Assembly: GCA_035637595.1 (NCBI GenBank)
Contig: DASPWW010000104.1
Location: forward strand, 1 to 15,757
Length of the DNA: 15,757 nt
Source: DASPWW01 sp035637595
GTDB taxonomy: Bacteria > Actinomycetota > Thermoleophilia > Solirubrobacterales > 70-9
Direction of reading: 5' to 3'
The position numbers and the translations under genes are program-made. Of this stretch, positions 4,790 to 12,461 are shown piece after piece. The number at the start of each line of letters is the position of its first letter. Position 1 is the first letter of the stretch. The notes under the pieces were generated by a model that saw only the letters and a list, made by a program, of their open reading frames with translations, was not told where the DNA came from and made no database searches.

Positions 4790-7237
4790 TCAGCCGTGGC
4801 CGCTGAACGAGATCACCTGCTGGATCCCGCTCGGCCGGTTGGTGTAACGCATCGTGAACGGCAGGATGCCGGGGACGAACGTGATTCGCTCGGGGAGCGC
4901 CGAGGCGCGCCACGCCGCCGGGTCGGAGGTCCCCTGGCTGGCGGCGAGCTGCTGGCCGGCCGCCTCGATCGCCCCCCAGACGGCCTGCTGACAGGCGCCC
5001 TTCTTGCCGGCGCCGCAGTAGCTGAGCGCGAACGGAGTAGCGACCGGCATCCCCAGCAGGCCGCGGATGTCGCGGTCGAAGTACTGGTACCAGCCGGAGT
5101 ACTGGCCGCTCGGAGGCTGATCGAAGCGGCGGAACAGCGAGTTGAGCTCGTCGAGCTGGTCGCCGAGCCGCGGCGCCATGAAGGCGTCGGCGATCAGCGG
5201 CCAGGCGGTGTCCATGATCGCGGCGCCCGGGTCGTCGATCAATCCGTCGAGGTCGCGGTCGAGCCTGCTGCCGCCGTGCGAGCGCCAGGCGACCAGCAGG
5301 TCGAGCATCTGCTGTGCGGTCGGCGACGGCGCCTGCGATCCCTTGAGCAGCTTGGCCAGCAGCGGCACCGTGTCGATCGTGCGGACGTCCTGGGTCGCGG
5401 CGGCGTTCATCGCCGCGGCGACCTGGGCGAGCGTCCACTTCTTGCCGCCGCGCAGCCGGTCGAGGTTGTAGTTGAGGAGGTCGACGCGCACCGCGGAGCC
5501 GTTCTTGCCCCAGTCATCGTCGGGCGCGCCGAACCCCAGGGCGGCGCCCTGGTTCCAGTTGGTGATCGTTCCGTCGGCCGGGTCGACCCCATGCGGGTGC
5601 TTGTTGGCGCCGACGAAGCCCGTCCACTCGTACTGCCCGGTTCCGAGCGTCGGCAGGCCGGGGTCGAGGCTGGCGGGTCGCTTCGGCAGCAGGCCGCTGG
5701 TGTACTCGGCGATGTGCTTGTTGTCGATGTAGAACGAGTTGAACGTCTGGGGCGTAAGCGCCGCGGCCTTGAAGTACGTCTTCGGGGAGTGCACGGCACC
5801 CGTCGAGAGCCGGTGGAAGAAGAGCTGGTCGAGCACGTCGCGGCCGTAGCTCGAGCGCTTCGAGGAGATCGCCACCCTCTCGCCGTCGACCGTCGCGTAG
5901 CCGACGACGGGGCCGTGGACGGTCCGCAGGAAGGTGACCTCTTGCCCGCTCAGGCTGCCGGCATCAAAGTGCTCCATCGGGCGGCACTCGCCCTTGTAGA
6001 CGTACATCTCGTCGCTGCCGTTGCAGAGCTTCTCGACGTACTGGTCGATTTGGTCGGCGCCCGCCGAGGTCAACGTCATCGCGAAATCGCGGCCGCGGCC
6101 GATCAGCAGATAGCCGGGGAACGGCGCGGAGGTCGCGCCGCGCCACTCGAGGCCCGGCGCATGCATGTCGATCTCAAGCGTGAATCCGGGATAGAAGTAG
6201 CCGATCTGGGGGCCGCCCACCATCAGCGGCCGGCCGGTCGCCGAATGCTTGCGGCCGATCATCAGCGTGTTGGACGCCTGCGTCTTCGGCTGGGGCGCGG
6301 ACCGCCCTGCGCTAGCCGGCACCGCCGAGACCGGCTGGAAGCTGTTGTGGTCGATGATCACGCTGCCCTTCGGGTGCTTCGGGATGTGCCCGTACGGGAA
6401 GTGGCCGTCGATCGTGGTCGGCAGGCCGCGGTTCTTGAACTGACGCAGGTCGTTGAAGACCGCCCATCCCTTCTTGCGCCCGAGCCGCTGGATCAGGCCG
6501 GCGAGGAACTGCGAGCGGCGCGCCTCGTCCCCGCCCCCCTCGCCGAAGAACTGGTCCTTGAGGGCGTTGACCGCGTAGACGTCGTTGCGGGTCCACGGCT
6601 TCGTCGAGGGACTGTTCATCGCGAGGTAGTCGTTGATGCCCGAGATATAGGTGTCGATGTCGTGCAGGATCTGTTGGCCCTCCGGCCCCGCGGCCTGCAG
6701 GACCTCGGTCTGCTTCGCCAGCTCGGCCTCGGTCTGCTCGCTCGGAGTGAACGACTTGAGCTGGGTGATCAGGCCGATCGCCGTGACGCCGGGAACGTCG
6801 ACCGCCGCCACCCGGGCGTTGTAGCGCGCCTGCTCGAGCAGCGCGCCGCGATCCTCGGCCGCGATCCAGCCCGCCGCCCAGATGCCGTCGTCGTAGGTCT
6901 GGGCGTTGACGTGCGGGACGTTGTAGCTGTCGCGCAGGATCTCGACGCCGGGGCGCGGCACGCTCTCGGGCGTGCCCGGTCCGTCGGGGCCGACCCCGAG
7001 GCCCTCCGACTTGAAGTACTTGGTGAGGTCGGCGTCGCTGACCTGGTCGAAGAGCGGCGTCAGCGCGTCGTACATCTGGGCCTGGAGATCGGCGCCGGCG
7101 GGCGGTGAAATGCTGCCGTACTGGCCCGACGGGATGATGTTGAGGGCGGTGGCGGCGGGGTCGCTTTGGGCGTTCGCTGCAGGCGCGAGCGTCAGCGCCA
7201 GCAGACCGGTGACCACTCCTCCTACCCAACGCCGCAA
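4790..7237 (-). CDS. Penicillin acylase family protein (secreted Ntn hydrolase), TTG start
   Basis: 815 residues. The start is a TTG at 7237-7235, supported by GGAGGAG 6-8 bp upstream. A signal peptide covers about 1-23 (ending ANA before QS). The alpha part includes PGVEILRDSYNVPHVNAQTY and AAGWIAAEDR (about 97-130), both typical of the family. The spacer/beta junction is at QASNTLMIG, making S322 the likely autocatalytic N-terminal nucleophile. Beta-chain marks are GRDFAMTLTSAGAD (382-395), RTVHGPVVG (438-446), DNKHIAEYTSG and ITNWNQ (558-563) with a candidate catalytic Asn. The enzyme would cleave an acyl-amide bond outside the cytoplasm. Substrate could be an N-acyl homoserine lactone, a lipopeptide, a beta-lactam or another amide; the sequence does not decide. 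It forms a probable two-gene unit with the SGNH esterase. Confidence 0.93.
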   Translation of the reverse strand: MRRWVGGVVTGLLALTLAPAANAQSDPAATALNIIPSGQYGSISPPAGADLQAQMYDALTPLFDQVSDADLTKYFKSEGLGVGPDGPGTPESVPRPGVEILRDSYNVPHVNAQTYDDGIWAAGWIAAEDRGALLEQARYNARVAAVDVPGVTAIGLITQLKSFTPSEQTEAELAKQTEVLQAAGPEGQQILHDIDTYISGINDYLAMNSPSTKPWTRNDVYAVNALKDQFFGEGGGDEARRSQFLAGLIQRLGRKKGWAVFNDLRQFKNRGLPTTIDGHFPYGHIPKHPKGSVIIDHNSFQPVSAVPASAGRSAPQPKTQASNTLMIGRKHSATGRPLMVGGPQIGYFYPGFTLEIDMHAPGLEWRGATSAPFPGYLLIGRGRDFAMTLTSAGADQIDQYVEKLCNGSDEMYVYKGECRPMEHFDAGSLSGQEVTFLRTVHGPVVGYATVDGERVAISSKRSSYGRDVLDQLFFHRLSTGAVHSPKTYFKAAALTPQTFNSFYIDNKHIAEYTSGLLPKRPASLDPGLPTLGTGQYEWTGFVGANKHPHGVDPADGTITNWNQGAALGFGAPDDDWGKNGSAVRVDLLNYNLDRLRGGKKWTLAQVAAAMNAAATQDVRTIDTVPLLAKLLKGSQAPSPTAQQMLDLLVAWRSHGGSRLDRDLDGLIDDPGAAIMDTAWPLIADAFMAPRLGDQLDELNSLFRRFDQPPSGQYSGWYQYFDRDIRGLLGMPVATPFALSYCGAGKKGACQQAVWGAIEAAGQQLAASQGTSDPAAWRASALPERITFVPGILPFTMRYTNRPSGIQQVISFSGHG

Positions 7238-7442
7238 CCGTTTCTCCTCCGTGACTGTGCTGGACCGCGGCCGCGCTGGACAATAGCCGAGCGTGTGAAG
7301 GGCCGCGCCGATCCGGCCAGGCGGCGAATGGAGTCCTGCCCGGCTCGTGGACGCCGCGGCGCTGCCCCCACGGTGGACCTTCGCTCAGAAGGGCGTGCTG
7401 GAGCCGCGCCGCCGGGGGAGCCGCCCTGTGGAGGACGGCGCT

Positions 7443-7464
7443 CTGGGCGCTGGTCGACGCCCAG
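7443..7464 (-). terminator. 7-bp stem-loop after sigma-70 gene
   Basis: CTGGGCG (7443-7449) pairs with CGCCCAG (7458-7464) across an 8-nt loop, 10 bp past the sigma-factor stop. There is no U-tract. The rest of the 237-bp gap to the acylase start (7238-7442) shows no gene and no promoter I would defend beyond the acylase ribosome site. Confidence 0.45.
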
Positions 7465-7474
7465 CCGGCGGGGT

Positions 7475-8422
7475 CTAGGCAGCCTCCTCGCGCCAGGCCT
7501 CGAGTGACTCGTCGCCGGACAGGCGCTCCAGCGCGCGGGCCTCGAGCGCCTGCGCCTGCTTCTGGGTGACGCCGACCTCGCGAGCCGCGTCGCGCAGGTT
7601 GCGCGCCGGGCGGCCGCCGGTGCCGAACCGGGCGCTGATGATCTGACGCTCCTGCTCGGGCAGCCTGGCGAGGGCCGCGTCCACGGCCTCCTCCTGCTCG
7701 CGCTCGAGCACCTCGTCCTCGAGATCGTCCGTGCTCTCGGCATGCAGCTCGCCAAGCGTCGTGTCACCCTCCCCGACCGGGGAGTCGAGGCTCGCGGTGA
7801 CCCGCGTGAGGTCGCGGATCGCCGTCACCTCGTCGAGCGGCAGCTTGGTCACCTTGGCGACCTGCTCGTCGCTGGGAATCCGGTCGAGCCGGGCGCTGAG
7901 CTCGGAGGTGACGCGATTGACCGTGCGCTCGCGCTGGGCGACGTGGGCCGGGATCCGAACCGGCCGGCCGGTGTTGTCGAGGCCGCGCTGGATCGACTGC
8001 TTGATCCACAGCACGGCGTAGGTCGAGAACTTGTAGCCGCGGCGCCAATCGAACTTCTCGGCCGCCCGGATCAGCCCCAGCATCGCCTCCTGGACGAGAT
8101 CGCCGAGGTCGAGCCCGTGGCCCATGTAGCGGCGCGCGAACTTGATCACGAGCCGCAGGTTGGAGTTGATCAGCCGCTCCTTCGCGGCCAGGTCGCCGCG
8201 CTCGATCCGCTTTGCGAGCTCGATCTCCTCCGCCGCCGTGAGCAGCGGGTAGCGCATCGCCTGGTTGATGAACAGCTGCAGGCTGTCGGTGGTCGACTCC
8301 GCCGTCGCATGGGCGAGCGCCCGGCGCTCGCCGGTCGCGGTCTTCGCGGTCTGGTTGTCGTGCTCGCCGCGCTGGCGGTGAGCGTCGCTGCGCTTGCCCG
8401 CAGCGCCTCTCGTGCGAGGCAT
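7475..8422 (-). CDS. Sigma-70 family RNA polymerase sigma factor (regions 1.2-4) with divergent region 4.2
   Basis: 315 residues. The ATG at 8422 follows AAAGGAG by about 5 bp. A basic, low-complexity N-terminus (1-45) precedes region 1.2 (46-80). Region 2 is well conserved (82-152: INSNLRLVIKFARRYMGHGL, DLVQEAMLGLIRAAEKFDW, YKFSTYAVLWIKQSIQRGL), followed by region 3 (158-235) and region 4 (245-302). This is the layout of primary and group-2/3 factors, but several features say it is alternative: the Trp pair of region 2.3 is Leu-Trp, and the -35 helix reads VTQKQAQALE where primary factors read VTRERIRQIE. It stands as a single gene between stem-loop 7443-7464 and its own promoter region. No anti-sigma gene is adjacent. 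Confidence 0.93.
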   Translation of the reverse strand: MPRTRGAAGKRSDAHRQRGEHDNQTAKTATGERRALAHATAESTTDSLQLFINQAMRYPLLTAAEEIELAKRIERGDLAAKERLINSNLRLVIKFARRYMGHGLDLGDLVQEAMLGLIRAAEKFDWRRGYKFSTYAVLWIKQSIQRGLDNTGRPVRIPAHVAQRERTVNRVTSELSARLDRIPSDEQVAKVTKLPLDEVTAIRDLTRVTASLDSPVGEGDTTLGELHAESTDDLEDEVLEREQEEAVDAALARLPEQERQIISARFGTGGRPARNLRDAAREVGVTQKQAQALEARALERLSGDESLEAWREEAA

Positions 8423-8496
8423 CGTGCTCCTTTACTCGAAGTTGTCGTCCCGACCTGGGCCCCGTCCGTGGGGCCGAACCCTGCCAAGCTTCAGAA

Positions 8497-8502
8497 AGTA
8501 TA
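8497..8502 (-). promoter_or_regulatory. Candidate -10 element upstream of the sigma-70 gene
   Basis: The minus strand reads TATACT here, five of six bases of the sigma-70 -10 consensus, about 75 bp upstream of the sigma ATG. No good -35 hexamer is seen 16-18 bp upstream. The surrounding 150-bp gap (8423-8572) is otherwise unassigned. Confidence 0.35.
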
Positions 8503-8572
8503 GCGCATTCCAGGCGTTCCTACCAGCGGAGACACCAGCGCGATCGCGGTCTTCGAACGGCCCGCGACGAGG

Positions 8573-9109
8573 CTACTTGAAGTCCGGCTCGGTGAGATCG
8601 TCGCCGACCGCGCTGAGGCAGTCGCCAACGGCGGTGAAGTCGTCCCCGAAGCCCTCGAGTTGGGTCGAAAAACCGGCCACCGTCGGCCCGTAGACCCGAA
8701 CCGTTTCGATGCCGGGATGGTCCTTGAACCTCTCGGCTGCCTTGAGCGCCTCGTCATCGCTGGCGGTGAAGATGATGCCGACGCGGGTGCCGACGGGCAT
8801 CTGGGCGTTGACGCCCTGCTTGGTCTGGCCTTGCGTGGTCGACACCTGCTTTCCGCCGGCGTCGGTCAGACAGCTCGAAACCGACTCCGCCTTGTCGGCG
8901 AGATCACCTGCGGCACCGGTCGCGCCGGTCGCGCCGCTGGTGGTGGCGGGCACCGAGCTGGTCGTCGTCGTCGTGGTTTCGTCGTCGCCGCCGCAACCGG
9001 CGAACAGCGCCAGCGAGGCCACCGCGAGCAGCATCCCCGGGAATGCTCGGGATCGAGCTCCCATCGGGGCGTTTCTCAGCGCCGCGTTCTGCCATTTCGT
9101 GCGATCCAT
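8573..9109 (-). CDS. Putative lipoprotein of unknown function
   Basis: 178 residues. The ATG at 9109 follows AGGGTGG at 7 bp. A signal peptide ends in the lipobox LFAGC, with lipidated C39, so the mature protein would be tethered outside the membrane. A low-complexity linker follows (poly-Thr, then SGATGATGAAG, about 45-68). Next comes a compact domain of about 110 residues with two further cysteines (C80 in SSCLTDAGG and one in GDCLSAVGDD), possibly disulfide-bonded. The central stretch VGIIFTASDDEALKAAERFK looks like an alternating strand-helix fold. I recognise no family. The gene is monocistronic or follows the DHFR-like gene at 163 bp. Confidence 0.8.
   Translation of the reverse strand: MDRTKWQNAALRNAPMGARSRAFPGMLLAVASLALFAGCGGDDETTTTTTSSVPATTSGATGATGAAGDLADKAESVSSCLTDAGGKQVSTTQGQTKQGVNAQMPVGTRVGIIFTASDDEALKAAERFKDHPGIETVRVYGPTVAGFSTQLEGFGDDFTAVGDCLSAVGDDLTEPDFK
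8915..8995. repeat. Simple trinucleotide-rich tract in lipoprotein linker
   Basis: The DNA encoding the Thr and Gly-Ala-Thr linker is a run of GTC/TCG-type triplets, plus tandem copies of a 9-bp GGTCGCGCC unit. Such tracts change length readily, which would vary the spacing between the lipid anchor and the folded domain. Confidence 0.5.
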
Positions 9110-9143
9110 CGACGCGCCACCCTATCGACCTGGTCGCGACGCT

Positions 9144-9168
9144 GCGGTGACCGGGATAGAGTCACCGC
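9144..9168. promoter_or_regulatory. 8-bp inverted repeat upstream of the lipoprotein gene
   Basis: GCGGTGAC (9144-9151) and GTCACCGC (9161-9168) are exact complements separated by 9 nt. The site lies 35 bp upstream of the lipoprotein ATG and about 105 bp past the DHFR-like stop. It could be an operator or a terminator. A smaller inverted repeat, TCCAGG/CCTGGA, lies at 9209-9226 in the same 163-bp gap. Confidence 0.4.
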
Positions 9169-9272
9169 TCGTGACGACCCTACTGGGTATAGGGGCCGCG
9201 GCTCCGAGTCCAGGCACTGTCCTGGATAGGTATCGTCGGCGACACTCAGGGCAGGACGGTTGGCATCAACAC

Positions 9273-9869
9273 CTAGTCGGCGCCCGACCCCTCGTCGCCG
9301 TCTCGCGCCGGCTGGTAGATCAGGATCAGCGTGTCGCCGGCCCGCTGCGTGTCGACCAGCCGCAGAGTGGTCGTATCGCGCGACTCCGGGAATAGTCGCT
9401 TCCCGCTCCCCAGGACGATCGGGAACACCATCAGCCGGTACTCGTCGACCAGGTCGTGCTCCATCAGCGCCTGGACGAGCTGGGCGCTGCCGTTGACCAG
9501 GAGGTCCCCTCCCTCCCCCTGCCTGAGCTTCGACACCTCCTCGGCGAGGTCGCCGTCGAGCACCGTCGAGTTGTCCCACTCGGGATCTTTCAGGGTCGAC
9601 GAGACGACGTACTTGGGCATGCTGTTGAACTTGTCGGCGAAGCCCACCTCGTCGGTCCTCGACGGCCACGCCTCCGCGAAGGCCTCGTAGGTCACCCTCC
9701 CCAGAAGCAGGGCTTCGGCCGCCATCACCTCGTCGAGCTTGAACTTGTCTCCTTCGTCACCGCGCTCGAACTGAAACGACCAGCCGCCGTGCTCCCACCC
9801 CTCGGATCCGCCCGGGTCCTCCATGACACCGTCGAGCGACACGAACTCCGATACGACCACCTTTCTCAT
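9273..9869 (-). CDS. Dihydrofolate reductase / RibD C-terminal domain family protein
   Basis: 198 residues. The ATG at 9869 has AGGAGG 6 bp upstream. It matches the DHFR-like/RibD-C family: MRKVVVSEFVSLDGVMEDPG at the N-terminus, LLLGRVTYEAFAEAWP (54-69), YVVSSTL (87-93), GGDLLVNGSAQLVQALMEHD (120-139) and YRLMVFPIVLGSGKRLF (144-160). These proteins fold like dihydrofolate reductase and are presumed NAD(P)H-dependent reductases, but most single-domain members have no proven substrate, and this one is unlikely to be the housekeeping DHFR. It begins 56 bp after the VOC gene stop, so it may be the third gene of the sigma-VOC unit. Confidence 0.93.
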   Translation of the reverse strand: MRKVVVSEFVSLDGVMEDPGGSEGWEHGGWSFQFERGDEGDKFKLDEVMAAEALLLGRVTYEAFAEAWPSRTDEVGFADKFNSMPKYVVSSTLKDPEWDNSTVLDGDLAEEVSKLRQGEGGDLLVNGSAQLVQALMEHDLVDEYRLMVFPIVLGSGKRLFPESRDTTTLRLVDTQRAGDTLILIYQPARDGDEGSGAD

Positions 9870-9925
9870 CTCGATCCTCCTGTTCGTCGGGCTTTATTGC
9901 TGACTTCACTCCCGGGCCGGGGTCC

Positions 9926-10306
9926 CTACCGCTCCTGGAGCACCGACAGGATGTTGCCCGCGGGATCCTTGAACCAGGCGATGTACGGGCCCTCGCCGCG
10001 CGCGATGCCCTTCGCGTCCTGCTCGAGGCCGTCGTAGCTCTCGAAGCGCACGCCGCGCGCCGCGAGCGCGTCGACCGCCTCGTCGACGTCGTCGACCGGG
10101 AAGTTCAGGATCGTGTAGGTCGCCGGCGTGTAGTCCGGCTTGCGGTAGACGATCGTGTCCCGGTCACCGGCGAGGTGCAGCGACATCAGGCCGTTTTCCT
10201 CGTCGAGCACGGACGTCCTGAGTCCAAGCGTCTCGCCGTAGAACTCCCGCGCCTTGTCCAGGTCGTCGACGGCGAAGCCGCTGAATGCCTTGCTGTTCGC
10301 GAGCAT
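9926..10306 (-). CDS. VOC (glyoxalase/bleomycin-resistance fold) protein
   Basis: 126 residues from the ATG at 10306-10304, which has AAGGAA about 6 bp upstream. The same frame extends further upstream through the sigma gene but only as an out-of-frame shadow. Family marks are AFSGFAVDDLDKAREFYGETLGL (7-29), ILNFPVDDVDEAVDALAARGV (66-86) and PYIAWFKDPAGNILSVLQE (107-125). It contains two beta-alpha-beta-beta-beta units. The first-strand metal histidine of glyoxalase I is absent, so it may bind rather than chemically transform its ligand. It lies 71 bp after the stop of the SnoaL-type sigma factor. Confidence 0.92.
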   Translation of the reverse strand: MLANSKAFSGFAVDDLDKAREFYGETLGLRTSVLDEENGLMSLHLAGDRDTIVYRKPDYTPATYTILNFPVDDVDEAVDALAARGVRFESYDGLEQDAKGIARGEGPYIAWFKDPAGNILSVLQER

Positions 10307-10377
10307 GTCGTTCCTTTCCTCTTCGATTGCCACGTAGAGACCGCGCCGGGTCCCGAAACTCATCGCCCGAATCGTCG

Positions 10378-11493
10378 TTACGCGGGCAGCTCGTCGGGAA
10401 GTCCGAAGCGCTCGAAGGCGGCGGCGAGTCTGAGGGGATCGAACGGCTGCTCGGGCAGCCGCGCGATGACGCGGCGATCCGGGTCTTGCGTGGAGCGCGT
10501 CAGGAACGCGTCGACCTCGCTGATTCGATCGCCGCGCAGGGTCAGGACGTTGAGCGCGAATCGAAGGTAACTCGACGCTCCTTCGTCCCAGCTGTAGAAG
10601 GCGAGCGCCTCCTGGCCGTTGGCACGAGCGCGGACGTGACGCCAGCGCCACTGGCCCGAGAGCGGCCAGCCGGCGAGGAACACGGCGATCGCGTCGCGGC
10701 CTCGGAACCAGCTTCGAAGCGGCGGCATCGCGAACGCGGCGTCCTCGGTCAGCATCGAGACGACCGCCTCGACGTCGCCCCGGTCCCACGCGTCGACGTA
10801 TGTCTCCACCACCTCGCGGACGCGCTCGTCACCGAGCGAGCGCAGGGTGGCCTGCTGACTCTGCTCGGGAAGCCGCTCGTCGACGGTCTTGCGGGCGCGC
10901 TGGAGCGCGCTGTTGACCGACGCGACCGTCGTGTCGAGCGTCTGGGCTGCCTCACGGGCCGAGAAGCCGAGTACCTCGCGGAGGATCAACACCGCGCGCT
11001 GGGTCGCGGGTAGGTGCTGAAGCGCCGCGATGAAGGCCAGCTCTACGCTCTCGCGCTGCTCGTAGCGGGCCTCCGGCGCGGCGAATCCGTCCTCGACGCC
11101 GAGCTGCTCATCGGGGTAGGGCTCCACCCACGCCGACTCGACGACGGGCTCGCCCGGGCCCCCGTGAGGATCGGCCGCCGGGCCGTAGTCGACCGGGAGC
11201 ACCCGCTTGGGGCGTTTCTCGATCGCGTTCAGGGAGGTGTTCGTCGCGATTCGGTACAGCCAGGAGCGAAGCGAGCTGCGACCCTCGAACCTCGGCAGGC
11301 CGCGCCAGGCACGCAGCAGCGCGTCCTGGAGGGCATCCTCGGCGTCGTGGACCGAGCCGAGCATCCGGTAGCAGTGCGCGTGCAGCTCGCGTCGGTGGGG
11401 CTCGACGAGCTCCAGGTAGGCGGCCTCGTCGCCACCCCGCGCCGCGTCGAGCAGCTTGCGCTCCTGGGCCGTCGGTGTGGAGGTGGTGCTCAC
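10378..11493 (-). CDS. ECF-type sigma factor with SnoaL-like C-terminal domain (SigG/TIGR02960-like)
   Basis: The GTG at 11493-11491 is preferred, giving 371 residues; an ATG at 11571 would add 26 Arg/Ser-rich residues encoded by promoter DNA. A TAGTCT sits 7 bp before the GTG, which would suit a leaderless message. Region 2 follows the start (LLDAARGGDEAAYLELVEPH, ELHAHCYRMLGSVHDAEDAL, RSWLYRIATNTSLNAI). Region 4 is about residues 155-207 (LPATQRAVLILREVLGFSAR, SVNSALQRARKTV). The last 125 residues form a SnoaL-like fold (YVDAWDRGDVEAVVSMLTED, PLRSWFRGRDAIAVFLAGW). In this type, the attached domain is thought to modulate sigma activity in place of a separate anti-sigma factor. It leads VOC and DHFR-like genes and is divergent from a second VOC gene. 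Confidence 0.92.
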   Translation of the reverse strand: MSTTSTPTAQERKLLDAARGGDEAAYLELVEPHRRELHAHCYRMLGSVHDAEDALQDALLRAWRGLPRFEGRSSLRSWLYRIATNTSLNAIEKRPKRVLPVDYGPAADPHGGPGEPVVESAWVEPYPDEQLGVEDGFAAPEARYEQRESVELAFIAALQHLPATQRAVLILREVLGFSAREAAQTLDTTVASVNSALQRARKTVDERLPEQSQQATLRSLGDERVREVVETYVDAWDRGDVEAVVSMLTEDAAFAMPPLRSWFRGRDAIAVFLAGWPLSGQWRWRHVRARANGQEALAFYSWDEGASSYLRFALNVLTLRGDRISEVDAFLTRSTQDPDRRVIARLPEQPFDPLRLAAAFERFGLPDELPA

Positions 11494-11582
11494 CTGTCGC
11501 AGACTAGACCGCCGGGGCGGCCGGGACTCATCGGCGCTGGGCCGATTAGTTCGGGATCGCGTGCGGGTCATAGCTGGCAGGC
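11494..11582. promoter_or_regulatory. Divergent promoter region, sigma factor / VOC
   Basis: This 89-bp region must drive the sigma gene leftward and the VOC gene rightward. It contains ATCGGC (11530-11535) and GCCGAT (11541-11546), an exact inverted repeat with a 5-nt centre, and the minus-strand TAGTCT just before the sigma GTG. The dyad is a reasonable candidate operator, with no direct proof. Confidence 0.35.
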
Positions 11583-11945
11583 ATGAACCCGGCCGCTCCC
11601 AGACGCGTCATCCACCTCGAGCTGCACACTCAAAACACCGCGCGCGCATGCGCCTTCTACGCGCCGCTGTGCGGCTGGCGGCCGCAACGGATCGACGCGG
11701 AGAGTGGCTCCTACCTCGCGCTCGAGATGGGCGACGGGCCAGGCGGCGGCATCGTCGAGTGCGAGACGACCCGCCCCCTGTGGCTGCCCTACGTCGAGGT
11801 CCCCGAGATCGCCGGCGCGACCGAGCTGGCGCGCGAGCTCGGGGGCTCGGTCCTTCTGGAGCCGCGCGAGGGTCCGGCCGGCTGGCGCAGCGTCGTCGCC
11901 GCGCCCGACGGCGCGGAGATCGCGTTCTGGCAGCGAAAGCGCTGA
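11583..11945 (+). CDS. VOC family protein, small
   Basis: 120 residues. It shows the first-strand signature HLELHTQNTARACAFYAPLCGW (11-32), a central GSYLALEMGDGPGGG and a second unit starting PYVEVPEIAGATELARELGG, ending VVAAPDGAEIAFWQRKR. This is the single-domain VOC fold. H11 or H15 and the later Glu residues could bind a metal, but the set is not clearly that of a known enzyme. The gene is divergent from the SnoaL-type sigma factor, and a second VOC gene lies downstream of that sigma factor, so both may belong to one regulon. Confidence 0.88.
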   Translation: MNPAAPRRVIHLELHTQNTARACAFYAPLCGWRPQRIDAESGSYLALEMGDGPGGGIVECETTRPLWLPYVEVPEIAGATELARELGGSVLLEPREGPAGWRSVVAAPDGAEIAFWQRKR

Positions 11946-11955
11946 GAAATCGGGG

Positions 11956-11984
11956 TTGTCTGGGACGCGATTGAGAGGAATACT
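11956..11984 (+). promoter_or_regulatory. Candidate promoter for the membrane protein gene
   Basis: TTGTCT (11956-11961) and AATACT (11979-11984) are each four-of-six matches to the sigma-70 hexamers with an exact 17-bp spacer. Transcription would start almost at the ATG at 11994, giving a very short leader or none. Confidence 0.35.
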
Positions 11985-11993
11985 GGACGGGCG

Positions 11994-12440
11994 ATGATCG
12001 TCTCCCAGAGCCCGCCCCAGCCGCCGATCGAGGTTCCGCTCGCGGTCCACCTCGTGCTGTGGCCGGCGCTGATCCTCTGGGTGTGGAGCCTGGCCCGGCG
12101 CCCCGCCCGAGAAAGGCGACTGCCGGTTCGAGTCGAGGTCATGCTCGTCTCGGCGACGCTGCTCGCCGATGCGTCGGTCGTGCTGGCGAGCGTTCGCTGG
12201 CCCGACCCGAATGCCAACTCCTTCGTGCTCGCGTTCGTGTGGTTCGCTCTCCTGCTCAGCCTGACCGTGTTCTTCGTTCTCCGTGCGTCGCGGGACGACG
12301 ACGATGGCGATGGATCGGCCGATGATCTCCCCGAGCCGCCCTGGTGGCCCGAGTTCGAGCGCGGCTTGCGGGATTACATGCGCCACGGACCCCGACCGGA
12401 CCCACCGCGCCCGCGCGTCCCGGCCGGGACCCGCTCCTAG
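11994..12440 (+). CDS. Small integral membrane protein, three predicted helices (hypothetical)
   Basis: 148 residues. Three hydrophobic segments lie near 15-34 (VHLVLWPALILWVWSLA), 49-66 (VMLVSATLLADASVVLAS) and 76-97 (SFVLAFVWFALLLSLTVFFV). An Arg-rich loop (ARRPARERR) follows the first, which places it on the cytoplasmic side. The tail is hydrophilic, first acidic (RDDDDGDGSADD), then Pro/Arg-rich (PRPDPPRPRVP). I recognise no family. It follows the VOC gene at 48 bp but has its own candidate promoter, and it ends convergently with the methyltransferase gene. Confidence 0.8.
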   Translation: MIVSQSPPQPPIEVPLAVHLVLWPALILWVWSLARRPARERRLPVRVEVMLVSATLLADASVVLASVRWPDPNANSFVLAFVWFALLLSLTVFFVLRASRDDDDGDGSADDLPEPPWWPEFERGLRDYMRHGPRPDPPRPRVPAGTRS

Positions 12441-12461
12441 CCGCCGGTCGCTGGGAGGACA

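Noticed and set aside
4361..7108. A 915-codon open frame on the plus strand
   Set aside because: It is antisense to the penicillin acylase and part of the SGNH gene, is Arg/Ala/Val/Gly/Glu-rich with no motif, and arises from the high GC of the opposite third codon positions.
7238..7442. Possible small gene or RNA in the 205-bp gap upstream of the acylase
   Set aside because: Open frames here are short and Arg-rich without ribosome sites, and no RNA fold stands out beyond the stem at 7443-7464.
10307..10789. Upstream extension of the VOC frame to 287 codons
   Set aside because: It overlaps the sigma-factor C-terminus in another frame and is Arg-rich; the ATG at 10306 has a good ribosome site and starts the VOC domain.
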